Shown one piece after another: positions 1 to 10,735 of a stretch of DNA of 64,000 bases. This DNA comes from Rheum nobile (lineage: Eukaryota > Streptophyta > Magnoliopsida > Caryophyllales > Polygonaceae): positions 12,214,001 to 12,278,000 of the forward strand of contig WOAB01000040.1 of NCBI GenBank assembly GCA_027886185.1. The letters run 5' to 3'. The notes beneath the pieces were generated by a model that saw only the letters and a list, made by a program, of their open reading frames with translations, had not been told where the DNA came from and ran no database searches. The position numbers were made by a program, and so were the translations under genes. Positions within the stretch are counted from its first letter, which is position 1, and every line of letters starts with the position of its first letter.

Positions 1-8
1 TTAAGAAG

Positions 9-1112
9 TTATTTCTTATCACAATCAACTAAGGATTTTAAGAGATTGTCAGAAGTTACCTCAAGGTCTTCTGAGTCGCTTGAGTCTCCTTTTGCCATGA
101 GACATCTCCCTCCAGAGAAACCACTCAGATCCAGTTCCTCATCTGAGTCTTCTCTCCATGATGCTACGAGAGCCTTCTTTCTTTGAGGTCTTTCCTCTTC
201 CTTGGACTCTTCTTTGTTGGGACAGTTCTTAGTGTAGTGTCCCTTCTCCTTGCACTCGTAACAGGAGACTTCCTTGAGATCTCTTCTTGGTCCATTGTGA
301 GAGGAACTGCCCTTTTGGAACCTTCCTTTTACAAAGAATTTTTTGATGTTCTTTGTGAAGAGGGCTGTTAGTTCGTCCTCCTCTTCTTCAAGGTCTGAGT
401 TCTCTTCCTCCATCTCGAGCCTAGAGAAGGCTTTGGAGATCTTGAGAGCGATTCTTTTCTCTAGTTTCTTATCGGTATTGGCTTTAGTGTGCTCTCCTTC
501 TTCAACTTCCAGTTTCCCTATGACTTGGGTCAAGGGAAGGGATTGGATGCCTGGAGTGTTCTTCATGATTCCCTTGAGAAGGGTGAACTTGGAGTTGAGT
601 CCATTGATAATCACCAAGGACTTGGAGACTTCATCAAGATCAACTCCCGCCGCCGTCAACTTTCCAATTAATCTGTTGAAGCGAGAGTAGTACTCTGAGA
701 TGGTCTCAGTTTCCATCATTTTGAAGGTGTGGTATTCTCTTTCCAAAGCAAACTTTCTGCTTTGCTTCAGCTCCTCACTTCCTTCATGCATCTCCTTTAG
801 AGCTTTCCACATCTCCTTGGTCGTTTTGATGCCTATGACCTTGTCCATGTCCTCTCTGTCCAATCCATTGAGGATGAATTGCCTAGCCTTGGCATTCTTC
901 TTCATGATAACATAGTGTTATGGTTTCCAATCTTCTTCCTTCATGGTGAGGTCGACATAGCCATCTCCATTTTCGACTATCCTCCAGCATTGGTAGTCGT
1001 TGGTCTTGATGTGGCTTTCCATGCACTTTTCCCACCATGTTTCTTCTCCTTTCTTTCGGAGATGTGGCTTGTTGGTGGAGATTCTGAGCTCAAACTTGCT
1101 TGGTTGAGACAT
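9..1112 (-). pseudogene. copia gag polyprotein (UBN2-type capsid plus zinc knuckle), one in-frame stop
   Basis: This is the gag gene, which would form the virus-like particle of the copia element. The minus-strand frame starts at the Met at 1112; a second in-frame Met at 1130 is possible. The N-terminal 65 or so residues match the DUF4219-like start of plant copia gag. The middle matches the UBN2/retrotran_gag domain, including an FxxxxMxxxxTISEYYxRF-type block. A CX2CX4HX4C knuckle (CYECKEKGHYTKNC) lies near the C-terminus, followed by an acidic tail. The frame ends at a stop at 9-11. A TAA at 918-920 interrupts an otherwise continuous reading frame, so the copy is probably dead. Confidence 0.85.
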
Positions 1113-1148
1113 GATCTGCAAACTAATCAAAGATCTAGAGCTTTTCCT

Positions 1149-1160
1149 GCTCTGATATCA
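1149..1160 (-). other. primer-binding site of the copia element
   Basis: On the minus strand the LTR end (CCTACA) is followed by TTGATATCAGAGC. This is one base off the TGGTATCAGAGC sequence that pairs with the 3' end of plant initiator-Met tRNA. It fixes this LTR as the 5' LTR and sets the orientation. Confidence 0.75.
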
Positions 1161-1162
1161 AT

Positions 1163-2299
1163 TGTAGGATCGTGATTGTTAGATAAAAGCTTAAGGAACT
1201 CAGAATAACGATTCTCAGTTCCTTTCGCAACGGAAGATAAACAATCAAACAAATGACAAGTTCCTTATAGTGGAAACCTTTGATTGCCAACTAGCAATCC
1301 ATGATAAAAACCACTACCTTTCTTTCGAAAGGATTTCAAAGTCTACTTCTTGATTTCTTATCTCTTTTGGTTATAGCTTATCCTAGGAACGAACACACAG
1401 TTCCTTTACCTTACACACAGTTAGACAATCCTAGATAACTTAACACAATCAATAATCAATCCAAGAAACATACTTTCGCACCTAGGAACTATTACTTACA
1501 GTCACAGGAACTTAGCACTCAGCTCTTCTTCCTTGACTGGTTCCTCTTGATCTCGGTTTGCTTTGATGATCTTTGTTTGGAGGTTCATACTAGATATTTG
1601 CTAATGAGTGTGAGTTCTTGTTTTGGTGCTTGAAGATAACCCTTGGGTTAGTCTTCCTTTTATAGAGGATTCTTCGCAGCTCGATCCTCTCTTGGTTCCC
1701 ACGGATTGAGCTTGCCCTAGGATTAGTGGTTCTCCTTGATCCACGTTGTTCTTGGCATGTGCAAACAACCTAGGCAGCTCAGAATCTCTCTTGGTTGGTC
1801 AACTACCTCAGACGAGCCTTGTGGAGTCGTTGTCAAAACGCTTTCGTCCGAGGTTGAGTAAGCTGGCCGTTTGGGAACCGTCTGTTGGACAACGACGTCT
1901 TCATGTGCTGTCACTTTCATCGTCTCTGTCTGAGGTAGAGGTTCTCTAGGCTTATTGTTCTTTAGCTCTTGGACCTTGGCAGACTTTTGGAAGCTTCAAC
2001 AAGTCGTTTTCGACACCTTTTGTCCGAGGTTGTATATCCCCCAGATTTCTCGGGAATCGTAATATCGCAAGCTCTATTTCTGGGCACACCTGGGTTCCTC
2101 TGGATTCCTTCAGCTGTCTTGTTCCTTTGGTTCCCTTGTTCTGTTTGGCTTTCCTGCCTTCGGTATATTCCTGTGGTTCCTTAAAACACATCTTTGAGAT
2201 AAAACATTAGTATCATAATATTTGTCATCTTCAAAAGTAGAGAAACTGAGGAAAGGAACTCTCAGGGGAACCGAAGTTCCAGAGTTCCATTTCCTAACA
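1163..2299 (-). repeat. copia 5' LTR (about 1.14 kb)
   Basis: On the plus strand the LTR runs from TGTAGGATCG to TTTCCTAACA. The ends form an imperfect inverted repeat of the TGT-AGGA type. The first 250 bases or so match the sequence from 63736 to the window end. No coding capacity is supported here; the open frames inside it are short and unrelated to known proteins. Confidence 0.8.
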
Positions 2300-2445
2300 A
2301 GATCCACTCCATCCCTCAACCATTCGGCCACCAATTTCCATCAAGAACCTCGTTCGGTGAAGGATTGCACCACTACCAACCTTGGAGACACATAGCCCGG
2401 GATTGGACTTACCTTGGACTGAGTTAATGAGGTGAGATCTTGTCA
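2300..2445 (+). repeat. 3' end of the 5' LTR of gypsy element A
   Basis: About 145 bases match 9825-9964 with few differences. Both copies end in TGTCA. In this copy the end is followed at once by a primer-binding site, TGGTATCAGAG, at 2448. The left part of the LTR was displaced beyond the window by the copia insertion. Confidence 0.7.
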
Positions 2446-3420
2446 AGTGGTATCAGAGTAACACCAAGTAAGTCACCCTAAAACGAGATCTTGAAGTTAT
2501 AATCACTCAGGTTGTGTTTGCTCGTATTTCCTTGCCTTTTTGTGCCTCGTTTTTTTAGTTTCCTTCTCTGATTTTCCCTGAATCGTTGGTCAATTTTTTT
2601 AAGGTTGAAGACAACCTTTTGGTGTGCTAAAATCCAGATTATTAATTGGACTTCATTTAGTAGAAAGCTAGCTTGAAAATCATGTCATTTAATCGGCCAA
2701 TTTACTCTAAAAACAAGTGTTTGTGCCCTTTGAAGTAGCCGGCCATTATTGTCCTATTTCTTCCATTTTTTGGCATCCCTAATTGACTATATCTTGTGCA
2801 TTTTATTCTGAATTGCTTGGTTGGAATTGAGGCCATAGGATACGGGATATTCGCTAATGTTACTAAGTTGTTGCTTGTAAAAGTGCACTATGTTTTGTCC
2901 TAAATTGTGATCTTGTAAGTTGTGATTCTCGTAGTTCAAATCCTTGTAAATCAGTTTGTGCCTTAAAAAGAAAAATTCAGACTCACTAAGAAAAAGACGT
3001 TGGGAATAGAAGAACTCGGATCCGACGAAAACTAAAGGAAAAAGAGGTCAGACTTAGAAACACTCGGCCCCAACGAGAAACAAGAAAGTGAGCAAGGCTA
3101 AGTTTGGATCTTGAAATATTGTCTTGATTCTTGTTGTAAAGTTGAAGTGTTTGATACCTTCTTGTGTCCTTATTAGTAGTAGACTTGCATTAACTTAAAG
3201 TGCACAAGGTCGTGTTAATTCGGGTGCCTCTTTTGTTGCCAAACACAAAGCCTAGCCATACCCTAATTCTTGTGAGCATTGCAATCTAATTTGGGGTTAA
3301 CTTCATAATCTTGTTTTGGGACTTCTTGTGTTGTGAAAGGTCCACTTATTGGTATCCATTGTTGCTTTAGTTTTCGATTTGTTTGGTCTTATGCTTGCTA
3401 ACCTTGTGTAGGAAGAATGA
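2446..3420 (+). other. primer-binding site and untranslated leader of gypsy element A
   Basis: TGGTATCAGAG at 2448-2458 matches the initiator-Met tRNA primer site. The following 950 bases or so are T-rich and contain no reading frame I can support. This is the usual leader between LTR and gag in plant Ty3/gypsy elements. Confidence 0.6.
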
Positions 3421-3459
3421 ATCTAAACTGAGAGAACCTTGGAAAGGAGGAGGAACCTA

Positions 3460-5280
3460 AGCCATCCGAGGGTGAGATCCCAACTGATCTTAGCACACTC
3501 CTTCAAACATTGCAAGTCCAAGGAGAGTGACAACAACAACAACTCACCCAAATGAGCGAAGCACAAGCCATGTTCATGCGAACCATAGATGAAAAGATTG
3601 AACAAAAGCTTAGTCGGGTGCGGTCTGGAGGGCTCCAAGAAAACAAAACACTTTCACCCTCACATGATCAAGAGCCCCGAGGAACCTTGCACTCGGACTT
3701 TGCCCAAGCTTCCACCTACCTTGAAGCGACCACCTCACGAGCTCCACCACCATATCAAGAGCAATAACATGCAGATTTGGGTGATGACTTCTACCCTAAT
3801 CATTCTCTTGATTTTTCTTTGAGGACTAACCATGCAGGTCAAGGTACACGTCCAGCCCAAGGAAGGCCTATATATAGGCCATACTAAGGACCTACCAGTC
3901 CTATTCCCTTGCCAAGACGCAATGTGCCAACTAACCTTCCTCGGGAGCAACTAAGAGAGCATCACCAACCACCTCCACCACGACAGCACCAAGAGATGTG
4001 TAGACACCACATGGAGGACATGGAGAGACTGCAAGAGCATGGACATCATCATGGTATAAAGCTCATTGTTCAGCCATTTGCGGGTACTTCGGATGTGGAA
4101 GTGTATTTGGATTGGGAGTCAAAGACCGAGGCTGTTTTTTACTTCTATGGTTACCATTAGGCTCAAAGGGTGGCCATTTCTATGATCCATTTCATGGACT
4201 TTGCCTATGTTTGGTGGCAATAAGAGAATGAAGAGAGAACTTACCAAGGCTACACTCTCATTCATACATGGCAAGAACTCAAGCAAGCTCTTCCGTTTAG
4301 ATTTGTGCTCGAAGATTATGGAGAGAGAGTCCAAGAGAAACTTGAGAGGCTTAGACAAGGAACAATGTCTCCGGATGAATACTACAAAGAGCTCAATACC
4401 CTTATGTTCAGAACCGTGATTAGGTTCCCCGAAAGGTATGCCCTCTCTAAGTTTATTTCGGGCATAAATGATGATCTTGCTTCACATGTGAGAATGCAGT
4501 GATTCCCAAGTGGCACATCAATGGAGGAGGTATTGCACTACACCAATCAAGTGTTCCACCATCTCCAAAAGAAGAGGGCTAGCTCGTCCTCACGTTCTTG
4601 GACTTCAACACCCTCAAACCCGGCTAGAATCCAGCCAAGACATCAAGAGCCGAGGGGTGACACCACCAAGTCTTATCCACCAAGGAGAGATATGCCCTAA
4701 CCTTAACAAATCCAATGGAAGGAAGGAGAGTCTCGTACGAGAGACTTGAAGTGTTTTAAGTGCCTTGGCTGAGGACACTTTGCCAAGGATTGTCCTACAA
4801 AGAGACAAGTTATTCTCAACACACAAGGAGAGTATGAATCTGATGATGAGCTTGTGGAAAATGAAGATCAAGAGGAAGAAGAGGAACTACATGTTGAGGC
4901 AGCCACCGGTGAGTGTTTTGTGGTCAAAAGAGCTTTGGTGGCCAATGAAGCCTCTAATGTCCCAAATCAATGTGAGACCATCTTTCACACTATATGTCTT
5001 ATTCAAGGTAAGGTATGTAGTATGATTATTGATGGAGGATCATGTTGTAACATCATAGACCAAGAGGTTGTTTCTTGTTTAAGCATTCCTACTATTCCTC
5101 ATCATCAACCATATACCTTGTGTTGGCTTAATTCTTCTACTCCTTCTAAAAGTGAAAGAACATGCCAAACTTCAGTTTGTCATAGGAGGATATAAGGATG
5201 AGGTGCTTTGTGATGTATTACCTATGTCATCTTGCAATATCTTGCTTGGAAGGTTGTTGCAATTTGATAGGGGTATGATT
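3460..5280 (+). pseudogene. gypsy element A gag-protease, first part
   Basis: This is a decayed gag-protease region. Fragments read in order. A Gln/Pro/His-rich N-terminus (3552-4030) comes first. Next is a retrotransposon gag core with the FxGxSDxExYLxWE-type start (about 4070-4160), then the block ending near SKFISGINDDLASHV (4305-4500). A zinc knuckle lies at about 4753-4795, in which a TGA replaces one residue between the second Cys and the Gly-His. An acidic linker follows, then a retroviral-type aspartic protease active site of the form DGGSCCN at 5032-5052. Several stops (e.g. near 4158, 4500 and 4770) and a frameshift near 5190 break it. The frame is cut at 5280 by a solo LTR and resumes at 9408. 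Confidence 0.75.
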
Positions 5281-5634
5281 TGTGATACCCCATAATTCTG
5301 TAAGGTTATTTTGGGAATTTTGAGAATTTTCCCGAATGCCCGTTTTGGACGTCGAATTTAATTCGGAAAGTTTAAGACATTCTATAATGTTCTCCGTCTC
5401 TGTAATATTTTTCTCAGTGAAATAATATACAGTCAACGTATTTTAGGAGTTAATACTCGTTCGTGTACGACTTTATTTAACACGGGTTAAGATTATTACC
5501 CAAGAGTTGTTATCTAATGGGCATAAAGTACAAGATTCTTTACCCGAAGGTTTTTATCCAAGAGGCATTAGTACAAGGGGTTATTACCCAAGGGGTGGGA
5601 AGGAAGCTTCCTAGCACCTTCCTCCACCCTTGGA

Positions 5635-5650
5635 TTGCCTATATAAGGAG
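5635..5650 (+). promoter_or_regulatory. LTR TATA box region
   Basis: CTATATAAGGAGGTG precedes an A/C-rich leader. The same TATAAAAGGAG context lies at equivalent places in the other plus-strand long LTRs, near 32310, 37217 and 43457. That conservation supports a real retrotransposon core promoter. Confidence 0.55.
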
Positions 5651-5884
5651 GTGTTGGGAGGAAGAGAGAGGCTTGATATCAAAGCTCTCAAACTCTCAAA
5701 AACGCTCTCAAGAAAACGCTCCCTCTCGGAGAGCTCGAAGTCGATCGTCGGAGCGCGTTCGGTGTCATTCTCGGTGGCCAAGGGGAAGCTTGGGAGGCCC
5801 TTAGAAGCCTAGAAACCAAGCAAGGCGAAAGACGAGCCAAATCGATCGTCGAGGGTGAGTTTTCTCCTCTCGTATTTCTGTTTT

Positions 5885-6130
5885 CGTTCGCGACGGCGAC
5901 CGCCGCAAGGATCACGGCGACCGCCGGCTCGAAGGCGGCGACTGCCGGCATGAGACGGCGCCCGCCGTGAGGAACACGGCGACCGCCGGCATGAGACGGT
6001 GCCCGCCGTGAAGATCCCGGCGCCCGCCGTGATGTTGTGGCCAGCCGCCGTGAAGAAGGGCCAAGGAGCGGCACCCGCCGCAAGTGGGGCGGCGCCCGCC
6101 GTGATTGTTACAGCGCCCGCCGGCGTGAGT
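5885..6130 (+). repeat. GC-rich short motif array in the LTR leader
   Basis: About a dozen degenerate copies of GCGACCGCCG or GCGCCCGCCGTGA follow the TATA box. Other LTRs of this superfamily carry arrays of CCGCGAYCGCGG palindromes in the same place. The long open frames here, on both strands, are a by-product of the GC-rich repeats and I do not call a protein. Confidence 0.7.
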
Positions 6131-6674
6131 GGTTGTTGGCCGGTTGTTGTCTTGACTTCCGAGGCCTTCGTTCGGGTCTCGTTTCCTTCGATTCCTTTCG
6201 TTCTTTCTTAGATCTGTATTGTTGTTTGTCGAATCTAACTTCGGGTTTCTTTGTGGGTCAATCCGAAGGAATCTGTGCTCCAAATTTGTCCCTGTGTCGA
6301 GCCCAGGATCCCATCGTTAGACTTCATTCAAACTCTACGGACTCAGGCGAGTGGCGGTTCGCTCTTGCTTAAATCATTTCATGTTTCATTAATTATCAAT
6401 TATTTAATTGTTAATTAAATTGGGATGAATAACTGGTGTTATTGTTTGGGAACTAAATTCATTAATATCATAATTAAAAAGGGTGATGTTATAATAGGTG
6501 GTGTATCTGCTAAGATCCACGCTATTATAAATATATGTGTATGATAATTTCCTGGAAGGCTTTAATAAGGATTATTACTGTGCTGAACTGATTAGTTAGC
6601 ATGAGTGTTGTGTGTTAATTACCGTAAGGGTATTGTTGTGAATTTAATGTTAGCTTAATGCTTAAACACGTGTG

Positions 6675-7040
6675 TGTTTGTAGGAACTCTAATCCAAGTA
6701 AGGATTTGTTGTTCCTTAATAAGTTAATGTTTGTAGGAACTCTAATCCAAGTAAGGATTTGTTGTTCCTTAATAAGTTAATGTTTGTAGAAACTCTAATC
6801 CAAGTAAGGATTTGTTGTTCCTTAATAAGTTAATGTTTGTAGGAACTCTAATCCAAGTAAGGATTTGTTGTTCCTTAATAAGTTAATGTTTGTAGGAACT
6901 CTAATCCAAGTAAGGATTTGTTGTTCCTTAATAAGTTAATGTTTGTAGGAACTCTAATCCAAGTAAGGATTTGTTGTTCCTTAATAAGTTAATGTTTGTA
7001 GAAACTCTAATCCAAGTAAGGATTTGTCGTTCCTATTATA
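6675..7040 (+). repeat. minisatellite, 53-bp unit, 7 copies
   Basis: Units start at 6675, 6728, 6781, 6834, 6887, 6940 and 6993. Each begins TGTTTGTAGGAACTCTAATC and ends near CCTTAATAAGTTAA. Copies differ by single bases (GTAGGAAC versus GTAGAAAC). Element D's LTR holds a single diverged unit at the matching place (about 38057), so this is a local expansion. Confidence 0.9.
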
Positions 7041-7179
7041 TATGTGTTTAAGTTGATTGCCGGAATGACTTTAATGTGAATTATTACTATTGTGGTGCTT
7101 GAACTGTTTAAGTTAGCACTAGTAGTTAGGAACATTGGACTCTTCAACGTCCAATCGTTTCTTTATAATATTAAATGGT

Positions 7180-7450
7180 GTGTAGGGCGGCAAAACCCCT
7201 AACATCATAATCTCTGATATACGAGTATGGAGGGTGTAGGGCGGCAAAACCCCTAACATCATAATCTCTGATATACGAGTATGGAGGGTGTAGGGTGGCA
7301 AAACCCCTAACATCATAATCTCTGATATACGAGTATGGAGGGTGTAGGGTGGTAAAACCCCTAACATCATAATCTCTGATACACGAGTATGGAGGGTGTA
7401 GGGCGGCAAAACCCCTAACATCATAACCTCTGATACACGAGTATAGAGGT
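7180..7450 (+). repeat. minisatellite, 54-bp unit, 5 copies
   Basis: Units start near 7180, 7234, 7288, 7342 and 7396. Each begins GTGTAGGGCGGCAAAACCCC and ends ACGAGTATGGAGG. Because 54 is divisible by three, both minus-strand frames stay open and give a false repetitive protein. Confidence 0.9.
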
Positions 7451-9407
7451 GGTGCACTTAGCTGGTGACACAAATCTTGGAATTTAGTAGAGAGGTGGCT
7501 AGACCCCACCTAATACTAACATAGTAGAGAGGTGGTTAGACCCCACCTAATACTATATATGCATCACTCAAGGCGAAACGCATACTCAAGATGTATAGGA
7601 TCCGTTGGAGATATATACATGTAAAAGCTTATAACGTGATGCGCGTTTTGGAAGGAAATAAGATAAGTGTCGTTGTCGCACATAATTAATAAGCTTTGGT
7701 AGTTGTACTAATTGGGTTGACATGATTGTCACCCTAAGGTTTAAAGCTTTGTATCTGCTCTTAATCAGGTTGTATGCATTAGTGTGGGTAAAGTGTTGTG
7801 AATGAATAATTAAGGAAGGAAATGATTCTTCAGGAACTCGTTTTCCCTATTGTGGTCTTGAGTAAGACTGTGAATCCGGAGTTAGGATGGTCAGGATCAT
7901 AAGTAAAGTATGACCCATGTAGGACCAATGGTTAAAGCTTTTGGGAAAGCCAAGTGTACGAAATCATAGGTATCCTTTGGGGAGATCTATTTGAGATTCG
8001 TTTGAAGTATTATAAGGAAATAATTCGATTAAGTCCTGGATGGATAGTAGATTGTATGCGGAATATAAGGATTTAAGATAGAAATAAGTCATTTAAAGAC
8101 AGTACGAGTCGTTGGACTCGATAAGTGAAATTTCCAGAGGATGAAGAGTTATGACGCTTGAGAACTGTTAAGGATGGACATCTTGTGAGTATGTCATCTA
8201 TAAGGCTTAAGGTGCAACTCTTTGAGAAAGATTAAGTTGTAAAGTGATTGTGTTATAAGGTGACCACTTAAATAGAAAGGTCACAGTTTAAAGGATAGGA
8301 TATGTTGATGATCCTAAGGTAATAAGGATTCGGTAAGAATTATTACATGATGTGTAGTTTAGAGATAAGGTTGTGAGATGATGAAGTGATTACGGATAAA
8401 ATGTGTGGAGTTAATGTTCTAAGAGATTAAGAGTTATCTCTTATAAGTGAGCTTGTTTTATAAGCTTTAGAGTAGATGAATCATTTTCATAATGATGTCA
8501 TAAGGAATTAAGAGTAATATCTCATGGGATACGTTTCGAGGAACGTAGGAATAAGATATTGAGATTGTTACTGAATCTTAAGGGATTTAAGTTAGAATTT
8601 GGCATAAGGGCCAAATTCGATGAGAATGAGTAATGGAGTTGTGGAAAGAAATGTGTGAGCTCGGGATTTCTCATTTAAGGAAATGAGAAATGTGTGTTCT
8701 CCTATTTTAAGTTAAGTGTCGTTGTGGCTAAGTCTAGAGCGGTGATGCATATATTTTAGTATACTCTTGGGAGAGTAGTGCAGTTAGGAGAACTTATCTT
8801 GACTTGGGTCAGAGTAAAGTTCTCTTACTAATCTGAATTCGCGTTAAGTGGTGAGGTCAATTATGAACCGATACACCAACTTGTTTTAAATATTTGTGTG
8901 TATTAATGTAAATGTCTTTGCTTTGTGCCCTTGCATAGTCTATTCATTTAGACTAACCGACCGCATTTGTTATCTGCTTTGTTGGCTGGTGTCATCCGTT
9001 CGTTTTGGCACATCAGGTAAGTTGCAGGTCCAAAGAGGCTAGAACGACTATGAAGGCAAGCGGTGTTTTAAAGAGTTTTTATCCAGGTTAAGGATCCTTG
9101 GCGGGTGATCATTTCGATCAAGACCCAGTTGTTATTTCAAAGACTTCCGCTGTGTCAAAGAGGTCTTGTTTTAAGACTACTCTGTGTTTTAAAGACTTCC
9201 GCTGTATGAAATTCTGATGATGTATTTTAATGTATTTGGAATTTTGTTGAAATTCCGAGACTTTGGTTAAAGTAAAAGTTATGATTTTGGAATCATAACT
9301 GTGGTTTGATGGTTTATATCGTTTGGAAAAGCCTGGGGTGACTTCGGGATGTTATATCCGAGGTCATCGGTAGTAATACTTTCAAGAGATATTTTGGGGG
9401 TGTTACA

Positions 9408-9595
9408 TGATTCACCAAGGAGTATCCAATGAGTACTCCTTTCATATGAAAGGAAAAAATATCACTCTCCATCCGTTGGCTTCTCATGAGATCATGGTTG
9501 ATCATGTTGAGAGAGAGCAAAAAAGACTCCTCAAGGAGAAAGAGGAAAAAGCTAAGGGAAAGAAGTTGGCAATTGGCAAGGGAAAACCTTTGTAA
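9408..9595 (+). pseudogene. gypsy element A protease, C-terminal part
   Basis: After the solo LTR and its TSD the frame continues with the end of the protease domain, reading Gln-Gly-Val-Ser-Asn-Glu-Tyr-Ser-Phe and then a Leu-His-Pro-Leu block. A lysine-rich tail ends at a stop near 9593. No RT follows in this frame. An LTR-like sequence begins at once, so this derivative appears to lack pol. Confidence 0.65.
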
Positions 9596-9964
9596 TGACT
9601 CGGCTTTGAATCAAATATCCCAACAAAAGCCTAGTGTTTTCCACTGAATTTTCCAGAAAAATTGAACCCTTGCTCGTGAGTCAAATCGAGCATTTGATCG
9701 AGTGATTTTGAGTATGTTGTATCTCAAACTTGCTTGATCTTGTCCTAGCCTTGTGTGGTGCGTAATATCCACAAAGAATAGGATACTTTCCCCCAAAATA
9801 TCCAGACAATCAACCTAAAAAATATCCACTCCGTCCCTCAACCATTAGGCCACAATTTCCATCAAGAACCTCGTTCTGTAAGGATTGCACCACTACCAAC
9901 CTTGGAGACGATAGCCCGAGATTGGACTTACCTTGGACTGAGCAAAGGAGGCGAGATCATGTCA
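9596..9964 (+). repeat. probable 3' LTR of gypsy element A
   Basis: The last 140 bases (9825-9964) match the LTR end at 2303-2445 and end in TGTCA, but no primer site follows. A start at TGACTC (9596) would give TGAC/GTCA termini and a 369 bp LTR. The start is inferred because the other copy of that half lies outside the window. Confidence 0.5.
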
Positions 9965-10735
9965 CCTGCTCAAGTCAAAGAATGGATTGATGCATTGCCC
10001 TTTGATTATCTTGAGCCCCGTCATGTTCCATATCCTCATTCACATGCTCCTCAAATAGTGGTGGCTCGGTGGGACTACCTTGCTCAAAAGTGTCTTGTCC
10101 TTCATCATCCCATGCCATTTTCCAATTGCGTGTGCAAATTGGTCATCATTGTCGAGGATGATGGTGTGGGCCCAGTTGAGGAGCTTTAGAGAAGTGTCAC
10201 CATTGTTGAAGCGCCAATAGTAATCGGCACGCTTCATTGAAATGAAGTCCACCTTGATTCATTTGGATATGTCAAGGAGCATCGGCTCGGGTGTGGTTGG
10301 TAGATCACGGGTCTTGTGGTCAAAATGATGGGTGATTTGGGTGATGAGTCCACCCTACATTATGTACCCGATTTAGCCTTGATGACCTTCATGATTTGGG
10401 TATAAAGACACCATGCCACATCGAATGATGTTCCTCCAACCATGCACCACTAGGCATAGAGCTATTAAGTGATCGATGTACTTGAAGACGGGACTTCTTA
10501 TTAGGCTAGCCTTAGTTGAACTTGGATTATATGTAGTGTAGCCAAGGGTGATCGCCTTCCAAAAGGATTCTCGGTTGAAGTCGTGTGGAACTCTTTTTCG
10601 GCCCTCAGAAGGAAGGTGGAAGATGGAGGAAAAGTTCCAAGAGTGAAGATTATGTCGCTTATCAAAGAGGCGGAAGGAACCATCTTCAAGGTTGTAGGAG
10701 CTAAGGAACTCCAACACAAGTCTCGATTGGGTGGA
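9965..10735 (-). pseudogene. Athila-type ORF1-like fragment
   Basis: On the minus strand, 10717 down to 10040 reads as two open pieces with a broken middle. It includes FWKAITLGYTTY, then a stretch resembling the 'RNPVxRYxHR' block of Athila ORF1 proteins (SPVFKYIDHLIA), then GGLITQITHHFD and FISMKRADYYW. Order and spacing resemble the 'Arabidopsis retrotransposon ORF-1' family, but identification is by pattern memory only. It separates element A from pol fragment B on the opposite strand. Its function would be a gag-like structural protein. Stops make it non-functional. Confidence 0.45.

Larger units (their letters stand above)
1..2299 (-). mobile_element. Ty1/copia LTR retrotransposon, 5' part (runs off the left edge)
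   Basis: The element reads on the minus strand. Its 5' LTR lies at 1163-2299, a primer-binding site follows at about 1149-1160, and a copia-type gag occupies 9-1112. Protease, integrase and RT must lie left of position 1 if they exist. It sits in the LTR of gypsy element A: the bases from 2300 on match the inside of A's other LTR (9825 onward). A's corresponding sequence (ATATC) resembles the five bases after 2299 (AGATC), so AGATC may be one half of the TSD; the other half is outside the window. The same LTR family recurs at 63736 in the same orientation. Confidence 0.85.
5281..9407 (+). mobile_element. solo LTR, 4.1 kb, long-LTR gypsy family
   Basis: It runs from TGTGATACCCC to GGGGGTGTTACA and is flanked by the 5-base TSD TGATT (5276-5280 and 9408-9412). 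The protease frame of element A continues across the join, so the insertion is exact. No primer site, gag or pol is visible inside, so I call it a solo LTR. A TATA box (CTATATAAGG) lies near 5639, a GC-rich motif array around 5885-6130, two minisatellites at 6675-7040 and 7180-7450, and a 1.05 kb segment at about 7680-8713 that is shared with the internal region of element D. The conserved block AGTGGCGGTTCGCTCTTGCT (about 6350) occurs in every long LTR in this window. Confidence 0.8.

Noticed and set aside
5688..6372. Overlapping long frames on both strands in GC-rich DNA
   Set aside because: They follow from GC-rich motif arrays that lack stop codons. Both strands are equally open and no family motif is visible.
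6675..7040. CRISPR-like regular repeats
   Set aside because: The 53-base units are contiguous with no unique spacers, and the setting is a plant retrotransposon LTR.
7119..7509. Two minus-strand frames encoding an 18-residue repeat protein
   Set aside because: The underlying DNA is a 54-base minisatellite; its length is a multiple of three, so frames stay open by construction. It lies in an LTR.
5281..9407. A complete retrotransposon rather than a solo LTR
   Set aside because: No primer site, no internal TG/CA LTR edges and no gag or pol motif are present; the ends match those of single LTRs in element D.
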